This document shows, piece by piece, positions 11,201-19,127 of a DNA stretch of 64,000 nt. The first letter of the stretch is position 1, and every line of letters starts with the position of its first letter. This stretch comes from Molanna angustata (Eukaryota; Arthropoda; Insecta; Trichoptera; Molannidae), in assembly GCA_963576475.1 (NCBI GenBank), contig OY754972.1, positions 33,518,556 to 33,582,555 of the forward strand, written 5' to 3'. A program made the translations under genes and the position numbers. Below the pieces are notes generated by a model. That model had not been told where the DNA came from. It ran no database searches and saw nothing but the letters and a program-made list of their open reading frames with translations.

Positions 11201-11906
11201 AGAATGGATACAAGGCAATACAGTATCAAACAGCATTGTCCGTATTCTCACAGACAGCCAAGCGGCTATTAAAGCCTTAAAAGGCGTAAGTACTACTTCT
11301 AGAGTGGCCCTGAACTGCCGCAACATCTTAAATGGGGCAGCGGAGCGGTTCAATCTACAAATCATGTGGGTGCCGGGTCACAGTAATATAGCGGGGAATT
11401 GTAGGGCAGACGAACTTGCCAGAGCAGGTACCCTGTTATCTCTAGACAATATCAAACACAGACCTGGAGTCCCCATGGCAACATGTAAACTCCGGGTCAG
11501 TGAGAAAATTATTGCTTGTGCTGACCAAAGGTGGTCTGAGGAGAGCACATGCTCCATTGCCAGACAAACATGGCCAAAATATGATCTCAGAAGAACTAGA
11601 GAAATACTCTCGTTCAGAAGAGACTCACTCGCCAGAGTCATATCAGTATTAACGGGACACTGGGTTATAGGAAAGCATGCCAGAAGGCTAGGGCTGGAGG
11701 CATACGATTACTGCAGAGCATGCCAAGACGAGGAGGAGGAGGAGACGGTGGTCCACTTCCTCTGTCACTGTCCTGCTCTCTCTAGAATTAGGAGAAGCTC
11801 CTTGGGAAGTTTCTTCTATGATGATTTAATTGACATAGCGTCGGCCGACATTGCAGACATTATGACATTCATTTGCCGCTCAGGCTGGTTCAAGGGGGAT
11901 GAGTGA
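8235..11906 (+). CDS. LINE ORF2: endonuclease, reverse transcriptase, RNase H
   Basis: An uninterrupted 1223-aa ORF. The AP-like endonuclease starts at VVQINLHHSKAAS (about residue 12), with AQEPW, the catalytic GADANAHHTIWGS near 140 and a final SDHQ near 218. The RT carries YKSPGPDGI, FRPISLSSF, DIEGAFNN, GTPQGGVLSPLLW and catalytic AYADD near 681. RNase H follows with FFTDGSK (near 943), an E in FQAEI, TDSQAA (near 1004) and PGHSNIAGNCRADELA (near 1045), so all acidic residues are present. A terminal C-x2-C-x8-H-x4-C knuckle lies near 1160. It nicks DNA and copies LINE RNA at the nick. The GTG/ATG choice is uncertain: 8235 is the first ATG, and a second one at 8262 is closer to the domain. 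Confidence 0.92.
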   Translation: MRGRRGDCCMKVVQINLHHSKAASAALLLRLLEKGEDVVLAQEPWVVKNLVAGLKSKDYRIFYTNNKGKPRSCILIKKELNAFKVSEFCNEDITVLAVELQSHTIWLISAYLAHDHEEPPPPGILQQAIHRAEDERIPVVTGADANAHHTIWGSTDTNERGELIFEYILSHNLEICNIGDTPTFITAIRRDVLDITIANEYAAEYVKEWKVSADHSFSDHQYIEFNLNFQKPDRVMYSNRRNTQWDKYNTALSEFLSEIPTKPSITEELDNMVKTLTNACNQATRESCPVRIAKGRKRPPWWTVEIITLRRECRKLFNLAKKNNEWETYKASQRVFKSKVKTAKRTSWEDFCTKIETIPEGNRIRKILATDPEMPEYIKKNDGSWTSSSSETLELLTETHFPGCKLDMPRETVHPIGGAQTHLQRESMPETTNQTRKQKNSQKKLFNTEMIAWDIYEFEPYKSPGPDGIIPAELQAASETVIPWLGTIFEACIELCYTPKLWREVKVVFIPKGGRTSNNTSKDFRPISLSSFVLKTLERLIETRIRGKIEPSKWSESQHAYSKGKSVETALHTLIHRIEKSMNYKEYTLVSFLDIEGAFNNIKYETMTQSLRKLGIETSLIEFIDNMLRNRVINSELGGSKIKRYPVKGTPQGGVLSPLLWNLALNKLLMELDDTGVGVIAYADDLAIAVSGKILNILSSLLQRALDRITQWCINSGLGVNPKKTELILFTNKRVIPAFTLPTLEGVTLEISAQAKYLGLILDRKLSWKPNTQERVRKATNALYTCRKIVGKRWGLHPKITHWMYKAVIRPVMMYGVVVWWHCLKKGVHLKELAKVQRLAEVTTTGCLRTTPSKALDTILHLMPLDLLGKQMATKAAIRMNCVNPWRETHIGHSMVLQEFKKPSEGIDYVIPKPFFENRFSTQIPSREMWKENLIHHDEAQVFFTDGSKLEGKVGGGVFSEQLNINISFRLPDHCSVFQAEILAIQEAVEWIQGNTVSNSIVRILTDSQAAIKALKGVSTTSRVALNCRNILNGAAERFNLQIMWVPGHSNIAGNCRADELARAGTLLSLDNIKHRPGVPMATCKLRVSEKIIACADQRWSEESTCSIARQTWPKYDLRRTREILSFRRDSLARVISVLTGHWVIGKHARRLGLEAYDYCRACQDEEEEETVVHFLCHCPALSRIRRSSLGSFFYDDLIDIASADIADIMTFICRSGWFKGDE

Positions 11907-11999
11907 GTGGGAGGACAGCCCCAATGTGGTATCACAAAGGGCCAATTGGCCTAAGTGTGTTCTCCTCAAGAACTGCCACCCGCAAAAAAAAAAAAAAAA

Positions 12000-12170
12000 C
12001 CATATCGTCTCAATACTCAATATCATCTCAATTAATACTCCTACTCGCAGAACTAGACATATATATGTAAATTTATTCCACCTTCCAACTCATCGTACCA
12101 ATTATGCTCACAAGACATAGCAATTGTTTATAAAATTGTACTAAATAACAAGGACAAAATGTAATAGGCC
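12000..12170. other. Short spacer between LINE tail and piggyBac relic
   Basis: AT-rich sequence with CTCAATACTCAATATCATCTC. No gene is visible. Confidence 0.4.
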
Positions 12171-12184
12171 TTAACTCATTTTAT

Positions 12185-12240
12185 CCCAACGGGTCGTAAA
12201 CGACCCAGCCTACATATCATCCCGACGGGTTGAAAACGAC
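12185..12240 (+). promoter_or_regulatory. piggyBac subterminal repeats, left end
   Basis: CCCAACGGGTCGTAAACGAC at 12,185-12,204 and CCCGACGGGTTGAAAACGAC at 12,221-12,240 are two direct copies. The first contains the palindrome GGGTCGT-AA-ACGACCC. A third copy is at the right end (15,267) and a fourth, inverted, lies inside the ORF at about 12,549-12,576. They are likely transposase binding sites; that is inference. Confidence 0.55.
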
Positions 12241-12429
12241 CCTTCTAGTTATTTTGTTGCCAAATAAAAGAACAAAATCCTTGAGTAATAAAAATGCATT
12301 GTTACATATCTCTATACTAGCAAGATACTGAGCAGGTAAAAAAATAACGGTATTATTCAGTGTGAGTTTTGTTTTTGAGGTAATAACTTCTGCGTTTTTT
12401 TTTGCGGTCACCAAGTCGAAGATTTTACG

Positions 12430-12882
12430 TTGGTAAGTAAATATTTTTTGATTTTTTTTTTGAAAAAATATGTGTTTAAAAAAAAGTCCACTGAAGTATT
12501 TTTAGATAATGATCAAAAACTTTCTCACAATATAGCCCCAAATTCAATGGGGTCGTTTTCCACCCGTTGGGATAATGAGACATGTTTTTTTTGCAGGGAA
12601 AACTGTCTGACTACTGCAGAGATTTTGGATGAGCTCGAGTTACTTGAAGAAGATGAGTTGCCTGACACCATTGTAATCTTATCGCCCGCAGACACTGGCG
12701 TTGAAACGGATGAAGATTCTGGAGATGAGGATGAATACAACCTGAATAGATTGAATCACAATCAATTGAGGGCGCAAGCTGAAACGGGTTTCGCAAACTT
12801 TGATGTTGAAAATGAACATGAAATCAATCAGCCGGTAAGGAATGACTCGGAAAATATTAATAATACCAATTACAAATCATGA
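12430..12882 (+). pseudogene. piggyBac transposase N-terminal fragment
   Basis: Open for 150 codons; the likely natural start is the ATG at 12,550. The segment is acidic: EILDELELLEEDELPDTIVI, then SPADTGVETDEDSGDEDE, then NQLRAQAE. This order (acidic stretch, I-x-PP/PA, TDEDSGDE, LRAxAE) is the typical N-terminus of piggyBac-family transposases. The frame runs into the first 60-bp array at 12,851 and stops in its first unit, so the protein is cut before the dimerisation and catalytic domains. Confidence 0.75.
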
Positions 12883-13860
12883 AATGTTCACAAGAAGTTA
12901 CGCATCCCAGAAAATATTAATAATACCAATTACAAATCATGAAATGTTCACAAGAAGTTACGCATCCCAGAAAATATTAATAATACCAATTACAAATCAT
13001 GAAATGTTCACAAGAAGTTACGCATCCCAGAAAATATTAATAATACCAATTACAAATCATGAAATGTTCACAAGAAGTTACGCATCCCAGAAAATATTAA
13101 TAATACCAATTACAAATCATGAAATGTTCACAAGAAGTTACGCATCCCAGAAAATATTAATAATACCAATTACAAATCATGAAATGTTCACAAGAAGTTA
13201 CGCATCCCAGAAAATATTAATAATACCAATTACAAATCATGAAATGTTCACAAGAAGTTACGCATCCCAGAAAATATTAATAATACCAATTACAAATCAT
13301 GAAATGTTCACAAGAAGTTACGCATCCCAGAAAATATTAATAATACCAATTACAAATCATGAAATGTTCACAAGAAGTTACGCATCCCAGAAAATATTAA
13401 TAATACCAATTACAAATCATGAAATGTTCACAAGAAGTTACGCATCCCAGAAAATATTAATTGTCGGCCTCCATGGCTCAGTGGGTTGGGTATCTGACCC
13501 CTGAGCTAAAGGTCCCGGGTTCGATTCCCGGTGGAGACACAGTTTTTAAATTGTGTTTTCAGTCTGGATCTGTGAGACGATAAATATCGTAAGTCTCCAG
13601 AATGTGACAACTTGTTATTGGGTGCGTGTTAAATTAATATTTGACATAGTACCTGTTAGTTGCCCGAGAAGCAATATTAAATAAATAAATACCAATTACA
13701 AATCATGAAATGTTCACAAGAAGTTACGCATCCCAGAAAATATTAATAATACCAATTACAAATCATGAAATGTTCACAAGAAGTTACGCATCCCAGAAAA
13801 TATTAATAATACCAATTATAAATCATGAAATGTTCACAAGAAGTTACGCATCCCAGAAAA
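12851..13860 (+). repeat. 60-bp tandem array 1 (13 units, split by a SINE)
   Basis: The unit begins AAAATATTAATAATACCAAT and ends AGTTACGCATCCCAG. Ten complete, identical units run 12,851-13,450. The eleventh is split by the SINE at about 13,461-13,690. Units 12 and 13 start at 13,737 and 13,797. The last unit has one substitution (CCAATTATAAATC). The preceding sequence (GACTCGG) and the following one (ATGTGACTC) differ from the unit, so the edges are sharp. One frame encodes a 20-aa repeat but it is probably not a protein. Confidence 0.95.
13461..13690 (+). mobile_element. tRNA-derived SINE inserted in array 1
   Basis: The head looks like a tRNA: an A-box-like TGGCTCAGTGGG at 13,474-13,485, then GAGCTAAAGGTCCCGGG and a B box GGTTCGATTCC at 13,518-13,528. 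The unrelated body contains TTTTCAGTCTGGATCTGTGA and TTGTTATTGGGTGCGTGTTA, and the tail is AATATTAAATAAATAAAT. It is not a functional tRNA because no acceptor-stem complement follows the T arm. A shorter copy lies at 7201-7398. The array resumes in register after it, so it inserted into an existing array. Confidence 0.85.
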
Positions 13861-14207
13861 ATGTGACTCTTAATATTGATTCTAGTGACATGTATTCGTT
13901 CATCTAAATAATGTTGCTAAGAATGCTTAGTGAATTCTGTGGGGTATCGAGGAGAAGAATGTATTTGGAGAATCGGTCTGATACTGACAATATATTGGTA
14001 AAATAAACTATGGGGCGCAACCAGTTTGACGAAATTTTTCGTCACTTTCTTTATGTGATAACAGTAATTTGGATACTGTGTAAAAGTTATGGGGGTTAAT
14101 TGGATAAGCTCGAGTTCATAAGACAAATTGTGCATAGATTATGTAAAAAAAATATGGCAGTAAACCAAAGAGCAAAGGTCCAAAAAAAAATTACGATCCA
14201 ACATAAT
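13861..14207 (+). pseudogene. piggyBac transposase middle fragment
   Basis: Between the two arrays, broken translations resemble the N-terminal part of the transposase domain: LENRSDTDNILV, then MGRNQFDEIFRHFLYV, matching the piggyBac pattern of M-x-R-x-x-F-x-x-I followed by L/F-h. Stops and frame changes interrupt it. None of the three catalytic aspartates of the family is within this short stretch. Confidence 0.5.
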
Positions 14208-14995
14208 TAAAAATGAAGGACATCACTTGATATTGACAAATCAAAATGGAAGAAAGTGTGCTCAATGTAAAAATGAAGGACATCACTTGATATTGACAAA
14301 TCAAAATGGAAGAAAGTGTGCTCAATGTAAAAATGAAGGACATCACTTGATATTGACAAATCAAAATGGAAGAAAGTGTGCTCAATGTAAAAATGAAGGA
14401 CATCACTTGATATTGACAAATCAAAATGGAAGAAAGTGTGCTCAATGTAAAAATGAAGGACATCACTTGATATTGACAAATCAAAATGGAAGAAAGTGTG
14501 CTCAATGTAAAAATGAAGGACATCACTTGATATTGACAAATCAAAATGGAAGAAAGTGTGCTCAATGTAAAAATGAAGGACATCACTTGATATTGACAAA
14601 TCAAAATGGAAGAAAGTGTGCTCAATGTAAAAATGAAGGACATCACTTGATATTGACAAATCAAAATGGAAGAAAGTGTGCTCAATGTAAAAATGAAGGA
14701 CATCACTTGATATTGACAAATCAAAATGGAAGAAAGTGTGCTCAATGTAAAAATGAAGGACATCACTTGATATTGACAAATCAAAATGGAAGAAAGTGTG
14801 CTCAATGTAAAAATGAAGGACATCACTTGATATTGACAAATCAAAATGGAAGAAAGTGTGCTCAATGTAAAAATGAAGGACATCACTTGATATTGACAAA
14901 TCAAAATGGAAGAAAGTGTGCTCAATGTAAAAATGAAGGACATCACTTGATATTGACAAATCAAAATGGAAGAAAGTGTGCTCAATGTAAAAATA
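14208..14995 (+). repeat. 60-bp tandem array 2 (13 units)
   Basis: Thirteen identical copies of a 60-bp unit (from CATCACTTGATATTGACAAA to GTGTGCTCAATGT plus AAAAATGAAGGA). The first copy starts at 14,221 and the last ends near 14,995, where the unit turns into unique sequence. The sequence is unrelated to array 1. The unit is 20 codons and stays open in the + frame that continues into the cysteine-rich C-terminus, so it amplifies the first CxxC of that domain. Confidence 0.95.
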
Positions 14996-15078
14996 AAACA
15001 GTTACAGCATGTCAAACTTGCCAATTACCTTTCGCGATAAATATTTTATACCTTACAATGTTTTGTAAACAGAATTAA
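14227..15078 (+). pseudogene. piggyBac C-terminal cysteine-rich domain with 13-fold amplified first knuckle
   Basis: The last array unit continues as RKCAQCKNKTVTACQTC and ends in LPFAI...MFC before the stop at 15,078. C-x2-C ... C-x2-C followed by a final hydrophobic/Cys segment is the usual C-terminal zinc-binding end of piggyBac transposases. Upstream, each 20-aa unit repeats RKCAQCKNEGHHL, giving a run of C-x2-C-x4-HH. No upstream transposase frame feeds into it, so expression is unlikely. The open antisense frames here are a by-product of the repeat. Confidence 0.65.
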
Positions 15079-15266
15079 TCATTTCTGCTCCTTTTATTGC
15101 GCAGTTTTACTATTAAAAATATATTTAATTTTTTTATATAGTTATATTTGTGAATATTGACAATTGTCACATATTATTTTATAAGACATTTTAAATAAAT
15201 GTGTGTTTAAACTGAAACATGCCTAATTTACTTGATTCCCTTTGTCAAAATTTTATTACTCTATAT

Positions 15267-15290
15267 CCCAACGGGTCGTTATCGACCCCG
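15267..15290 (+). promoter_or_regulatory. piggyBac subterminal repeat, right end
   Basis: CCCAACGGGTCGT at 15,267-15,279 followed by TATCGACCCC. It has the same motif and orientation as the left-end copies and lies about 170 bp inside the right terminus. Confidence 0.5.
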
Positions 15291-15580
15291 CTCAAAAAAC
15301 CATTTTAGAAAAAAGATTTTTTCAAATTTCTTTAAAAATTATGTTACTTGTTCATTATGTATACAAAAATTCATAAAATTTATTCAGAATTAAAAAAAAA
15401 GTTCTGGGATAATAGGGGGTATAAAAATCGATAGTTCTGGGATATAATGAGTTAATTAATACCTGCGGGGCTAGCCAAGATGCAAAAAACGAAAACGTTG
15501 ACGCTGAACGTTATTTTTTTTGTATGGGATTTGACGTTTGATTTTCAACGTCTAAAATCACGCCGGAAATCGGTAGCCAA

Positions 15581-16535
15581 GGCCCAGTATTTCAGTCGGC
15601 CCTTAGGAGTTTAACTCAAGTTTAACAAAAATATTGCGTATTTCAGTACCAAATCTTCCCTCAAATACGTCACTAAACCACAAATATTTAACTCAACGTT
15701 TCTGGCGGATTGCGTGTCTTAATCTTGAGTTAAGTATTGTTTCTAGTCTTTTTCGCCAGGTGGCGTACTAATCGCCGCACGCTTTAATGTTTTATTTCAT
15801 TTTATACTACAAATAACTATGCATAATAATTATAATCATGATTTATTTTTGATGTTAAAATAAAAGACTTGATATAGAAGTGGTTCATGTATTTAATATT
15901 TATTTTCTTTTTTACATAATTATATTGTATTGCCTGACAACAAACGAAATAAACTGTCAGCCATAATGAAACGTCAGGCACGCAACTTTATTTTTGCGAT
16001 GTTTTTTCATCCCACTTTTTAAATTGATCCATCCTGTTTCTATATATATAATGTGTATTCTTAAATTTTCTACATAAGACACTATTTTACCATGATCACT
16101 TAGTTCCATATCTATCTGTAAAATGTACATACATTTTGCATTGAAGTACTACGTACGTAGTACATATTCTTCAATCACATTTTTTCACTACAATGTTTGA
16201 TTTTAATTAAAAAAAACATCGATCTGTATAAAAAATTGAAAAAGTAACATGCTGTGTAATGAAACAAATAAAATAATGTGTTGTTATAACAATAAAATAA
16301 TATTTAGTCACAGCTTCGCGTCACGTATCATTTAAGGTTATTACAATTTGACTTGAATTTGACAGATGCGTTATAGACAATAACCATAGAAAACGTAAAA
16401 TATATCTATAGTTGAAGATTACGTAACTGACGTTTCATTTTGCACTGAAATACGCGAATGAAATTTAATCTTCCCTAAACTTTTAACTTGGATTACTAAA
16501 TCCAACGATTTAAGGGCCAACTGATATCTCGGGCC
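15581..16535. mobile_element. MITE with GGCCC-type terminal inverted repeats
   Basis: The left end reads GGCCCAGTATTTCAGTCGGC and the right end, reversed, GGCCCGAGATATCAGTTGGC. Similarity continues about 75-85 bp inward (TTAACTCAAG, GCGTATTTCAGT). CAA occurs directly outside each end (15,578-15,580 and 16,536-16,538), a possible 3-bp duplication of Harbinger type. There is no coding capacity. Both flanks carry GCTAGCCAAGATGCAA (15,471 and 16,632). Confidence 0.65.
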
Positions 16536-16538
16536 CAA

Positions 16539-17264
16539 GAGTACAAAACTAACTTAACGCCCGTCGTTCAGACTTGCAGCTTGCGTTTCGTAACGACGCC
16601 CATACAAATGTAGCGTTTTTGCTAGCCAAGATGCAACTTTGACACACGAAACCAAACTCTGTTCGTCAATTTCTAACTCTGAATTAACGTCAATCAAACC
16701 CTTGCAGAAAGTGTTGAATGTATTTTTCTGTGTGCTTTATTTGGATTTATTAAGGATATTTTTCGGTAAATATCTATAAATAAGTTATAATTTAATGTTA
16801 AAATATCACTTTGTAGAAAAAAACTAAAAACAATTAGTAATTTTGCAGATTTAATGCGAATGAAAAATACTTGATTTTCACGAAATGCAAAACAATTTTA
16901 TTAAATAATAATTAATTAAATTTTCTTCTTATTAGTTAGATACATATTATTTTGTTTTACATTTTTATTGTTCAAATTTTTGTGTATTTTAGCAGGCTAT
17001 TTGGAATGAATTCAATAAATATGTCTAGTTACTTAATGTTTACCTAGGTATAAAGTCGTGTAAATTAATAATGTTTTTTTACTAATTTTTGCGTTCCCGA
17101 CAAACTTTTATGTAAACTCTCTACTTATATTAATTCAAACAATGCCAACCTAAACATTACCTTTCTTTTTTCGTATTGATTTTCAACAACGTCATCAACT
17201 GTCAAGACTAGTGTTGAAATAATGCTTGGTTTTATGTTTTGGATATAGGTAGGTAATTTCCACC
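16539..17264. other. AT-rich region upstream of the Harbinger gene
   Basis: No ORF. It may hold the 5' end and promoter of the transposase gene; GCTAGCCAAGATGC at 16,632 repeats the motif at 15,471 and could belong to an older element that the MITE split. No clear TATA or terminal repeat was established. Confidence 0.35.
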
Positions 17265-18802
17265 ATGCATGCTTTGGGGCTTTTAATGGCAGCACAACGC
17301 CAATCCAATATTGAAACTCGAAGGCAACGATTTGAAAATCGTGTCAACAAAATGGCAAGATTAATGCCAAATGCTGAATTTATTCGGCATTATAGGCTGG
17401 ATAAACCAACTTTTCATAAATTATGTGAAGATCTGAGAGGCTTGGTGCGGGGAACAAGGGAACATCCTCTGGAAGTCAAGGTATGCAGAATTTTCATTTC
17501 CTACTAGAAAAGTATCAAATGATATTTCAGTATCCTTTCTTAATTTACACAAATTTATGTTCTTATTTTCAGATTCTCTGTACACTGAGTTTTCTGGCAA
17601 CTGGCTCGTACCAGAATATAGTGGGAGTGTCACACGACCTTACTCAAAGGACAGTTAGTCGTTTTGTAAAGGAAGTGACAAGAGCATTAGCTTCCAGAGA
17701 TTTTGCTAAAAACTGGATTGTGTTCCCTGTCACGCAGCAAGAACGAAACATCATTAAATCTGAGTAAGTAGTCACTTTATACTCTAACAGTTTTTACTCT
17801 TTACACAGCCTTGTTTTTTACTTGAATTTGAAAAATTCTAAATAAAATAATTCTTTACAGTTTTCAGAGAAAATTTAGTATTCCTGGGGTTGTAGGATGC
17901 ATTGACTGCACGCACATTGCTATTGTTCGACCAGTAGTGGACGAACATGTGTTTTACAACAGAAAAGGATATTATCATTCCTTGAATGTTAAAATGGTAT
18001 GTACCTAACATTAAATAATAATCTGTATTCTACTGTTGCTCATAACTTTGTTATTTGTTACAAAAATAATGTTATTTGTTTAGGTAATTCGTAAAACAAA
18101 ACTATGGTATATTGGTTTTTGCATTTTTAATTTTCCCAGGTGTGTGATAGCAACCTCAGGATACTAAATGTAAATTCAAAATTTGGTGGAGCTACCCATG
18201 ATTCTTTCATATGGAATTCTAGTAAAATGGAATCTGTAATGAGGGAACTTCACCAAAATGGAGAGCACACGTGGTTATTAGGTGGGTTATATTGAGATAC
18301 ATTGATTTTATATACAATGATATGCATTATTCAATAACATTATATTTTGCTGGACTATATATATATTCAATGTTATTAATGATTTTTTTTATTCGTTTTC
18401 AAAGGTGATTCAGGATATCCACAAAGACCTTGGCTTATGACGCCAATTATAAATGCCATACCGGGAAGTCGGGAGGATTTATATACGCAGCGTCAGATCC
18501 GGGCAAGAAACACCATAGAACGTTGTTTTGGGGTATTAAAATCTCGTTGGAGATGTTTGCTGAAGCATAGAACCCTTCATTACGATCCTGCTAAAGCCTC
18601 GACGATAACTGTAGCATGTTGTGTGTTACACAATATTGCGATAAGAGCACAATTACCTGTACCACCATTGCTCGAGGCTGATACATCAGATAATGAAGAA
18701 GACCTGCTAGCAAACATCCAACATAATGATAATATTACAGCACAAAATGAACTGTCTCAAGGCAGAGCTTATTTAAATGAACTAATTATGAGATTACAAT
18801 AG
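17265..18802 (+). CDS. HARBI1-like: Harbinger-type transposase / HARBI1-like nuclease, five exons
   Basis: Exons 17,265-17,480, 17,573-17,763, 17,861-17,996, 18,140-18,281 and 18,405-18,802 join into one 360-aa open frame with GT-AG introns throughout. The start is CACCATGC at 17,265. Motifs in order: an N-terminal helical region (RLDKPTFHKLCEDLRGLV), a helix-turn-helix-like segment (ATGSYQNIVGVSHDLTQRTV), catalytic D in GCIDCTHIAI, THDSFIW, catalytic D in LLGDSGYPQRPWLMTP, and catalytic E in ARNTIERCFGVLKSRW. The length suits HARBI1 (about 350 aa). Harbinger elements often carry a second SANT/Myb gene; none is visible. The 3' side is cut by a LINE. It could be a mobile copy or a domesticated gene. 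Confidence 0.88.
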
Positions 18803-18830
18803 CTTATTTTATTAGAATAGTGGTAAAACG

Positions 18831-18861
<31 letters not shown>

Positions 18862-19054
18862 TTATTTGAAAAAATGGGCAACGTACAATAATATTTTTTT
18901 AAACAAATATAACATAAGTAATTGTAAGCAACATAAGTAATTGTAACTTAATCAGCCCACCTTTGATTTCATGGTGCATTGTACTCACTACTGGTAATAA
19001 AAAAAAATATATTATTCCTGTCTAACGTGGCTCCTGAAAAGAGTCCTGGACATT
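18803..19054 (+). other. 3' flank of the Harbinger gene
   Basis: Contains an (AT)n/T-rich run at 18,830-18,863 and a short duplication of ACATAAGTAATTGTAA (18,912 and 18,930). It may be the transposase 3' UTR. It ends at the poly(T) where the minus-strand LINE begins. Confidence 0.35.
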
Positions 19055-19127
19055 TTTTTTTTTTTATAACCCATCCAGAGACCCTCTCACGTCGACTCAA
19101 TAGTAGTCCATTGTGATACTTTGCCTG

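Larger units (their letters stand above)
7690..11999 (+). mobile_element. Non-LTR retrotransposon, RNase H-bearing I/LOA group, ORF1-deleted
   Basis: Contains a 5' UTR, an ORF1 remnant, a complete ORF2 with AP endonuclease, RT and RNase H, a 3' UTR of about 75 bp and a poly(A) run at 11,984-11,999. The 5' UTR (about 7830-7925) resembles that of the minus-strand LINE at 24.6-24.8 kb (shared GCTGAATGGCAC and related blocks), so the two are relatives. The 5' boundary is uncertain and I could not find a target-site duplication. Confidence 0.85.
12175..15451 (+). mobile_element. piggyBac-family element, internally deleted, TTAA-flanked
   Basis: TTAA at 12,171-12,174 and 15,452-15,455 flank terminal inverted repeats CTCATTTTATCCCA (left) and CTCATTATATCCCA (right, reverse strand), 13 of 14 matching. 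Just inside both ends is CCCAACGGGTCGT, followed by a palindromic partner (CGACCC). Inside are an N-terminal transposase segment, a 60-bp array, a short middle segment, a second 60-bp array and the C-terminal cysteine-rich region. TTAA duplication, the acidic N-terminus and the Cys-rich end are all piggyBac hallmarks. The catalytic DDD core is missing, so the copy is non-autonomous. Confidence 0.82.

Noticed and set aside
12842..13504. 220-aa repeat protein over array 1
   Set aside because: Same argument: a 20-residue repeat in a frame unrelated to the piggyBac frame, running into the SINE.
13465..13540. Functional tRNA gene
   Set aside because: A and B boxes are tRNA-like, but there is no closing acceptor stem and the unrelated body and AT tail identify a SINE.
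12851..14995. CRISPR-like array
   Set aside because: Whole 60-bp units are repeated without variable spacers, in a eukaryotic transposon context. They are plain tandem repeats.
14191..15024. Long antisense ORFs (about 250-280 aa) over array 2
   Set aside because: They consist of the same 20-residue unit repeated and are open only because the 60-bp period keeps the frame. No start context or homology.
18839..18863. Poly(T) as the 3' end of the minus-strand LINE
   Set aside because: The nearer poly(T) at 19,055-19,068 follows a 60-bp 3' UTR, matching the short 3' UTR of the related + strand LINE. The 18.84-kb tract is more likely part of the Harbinger 3' flank.
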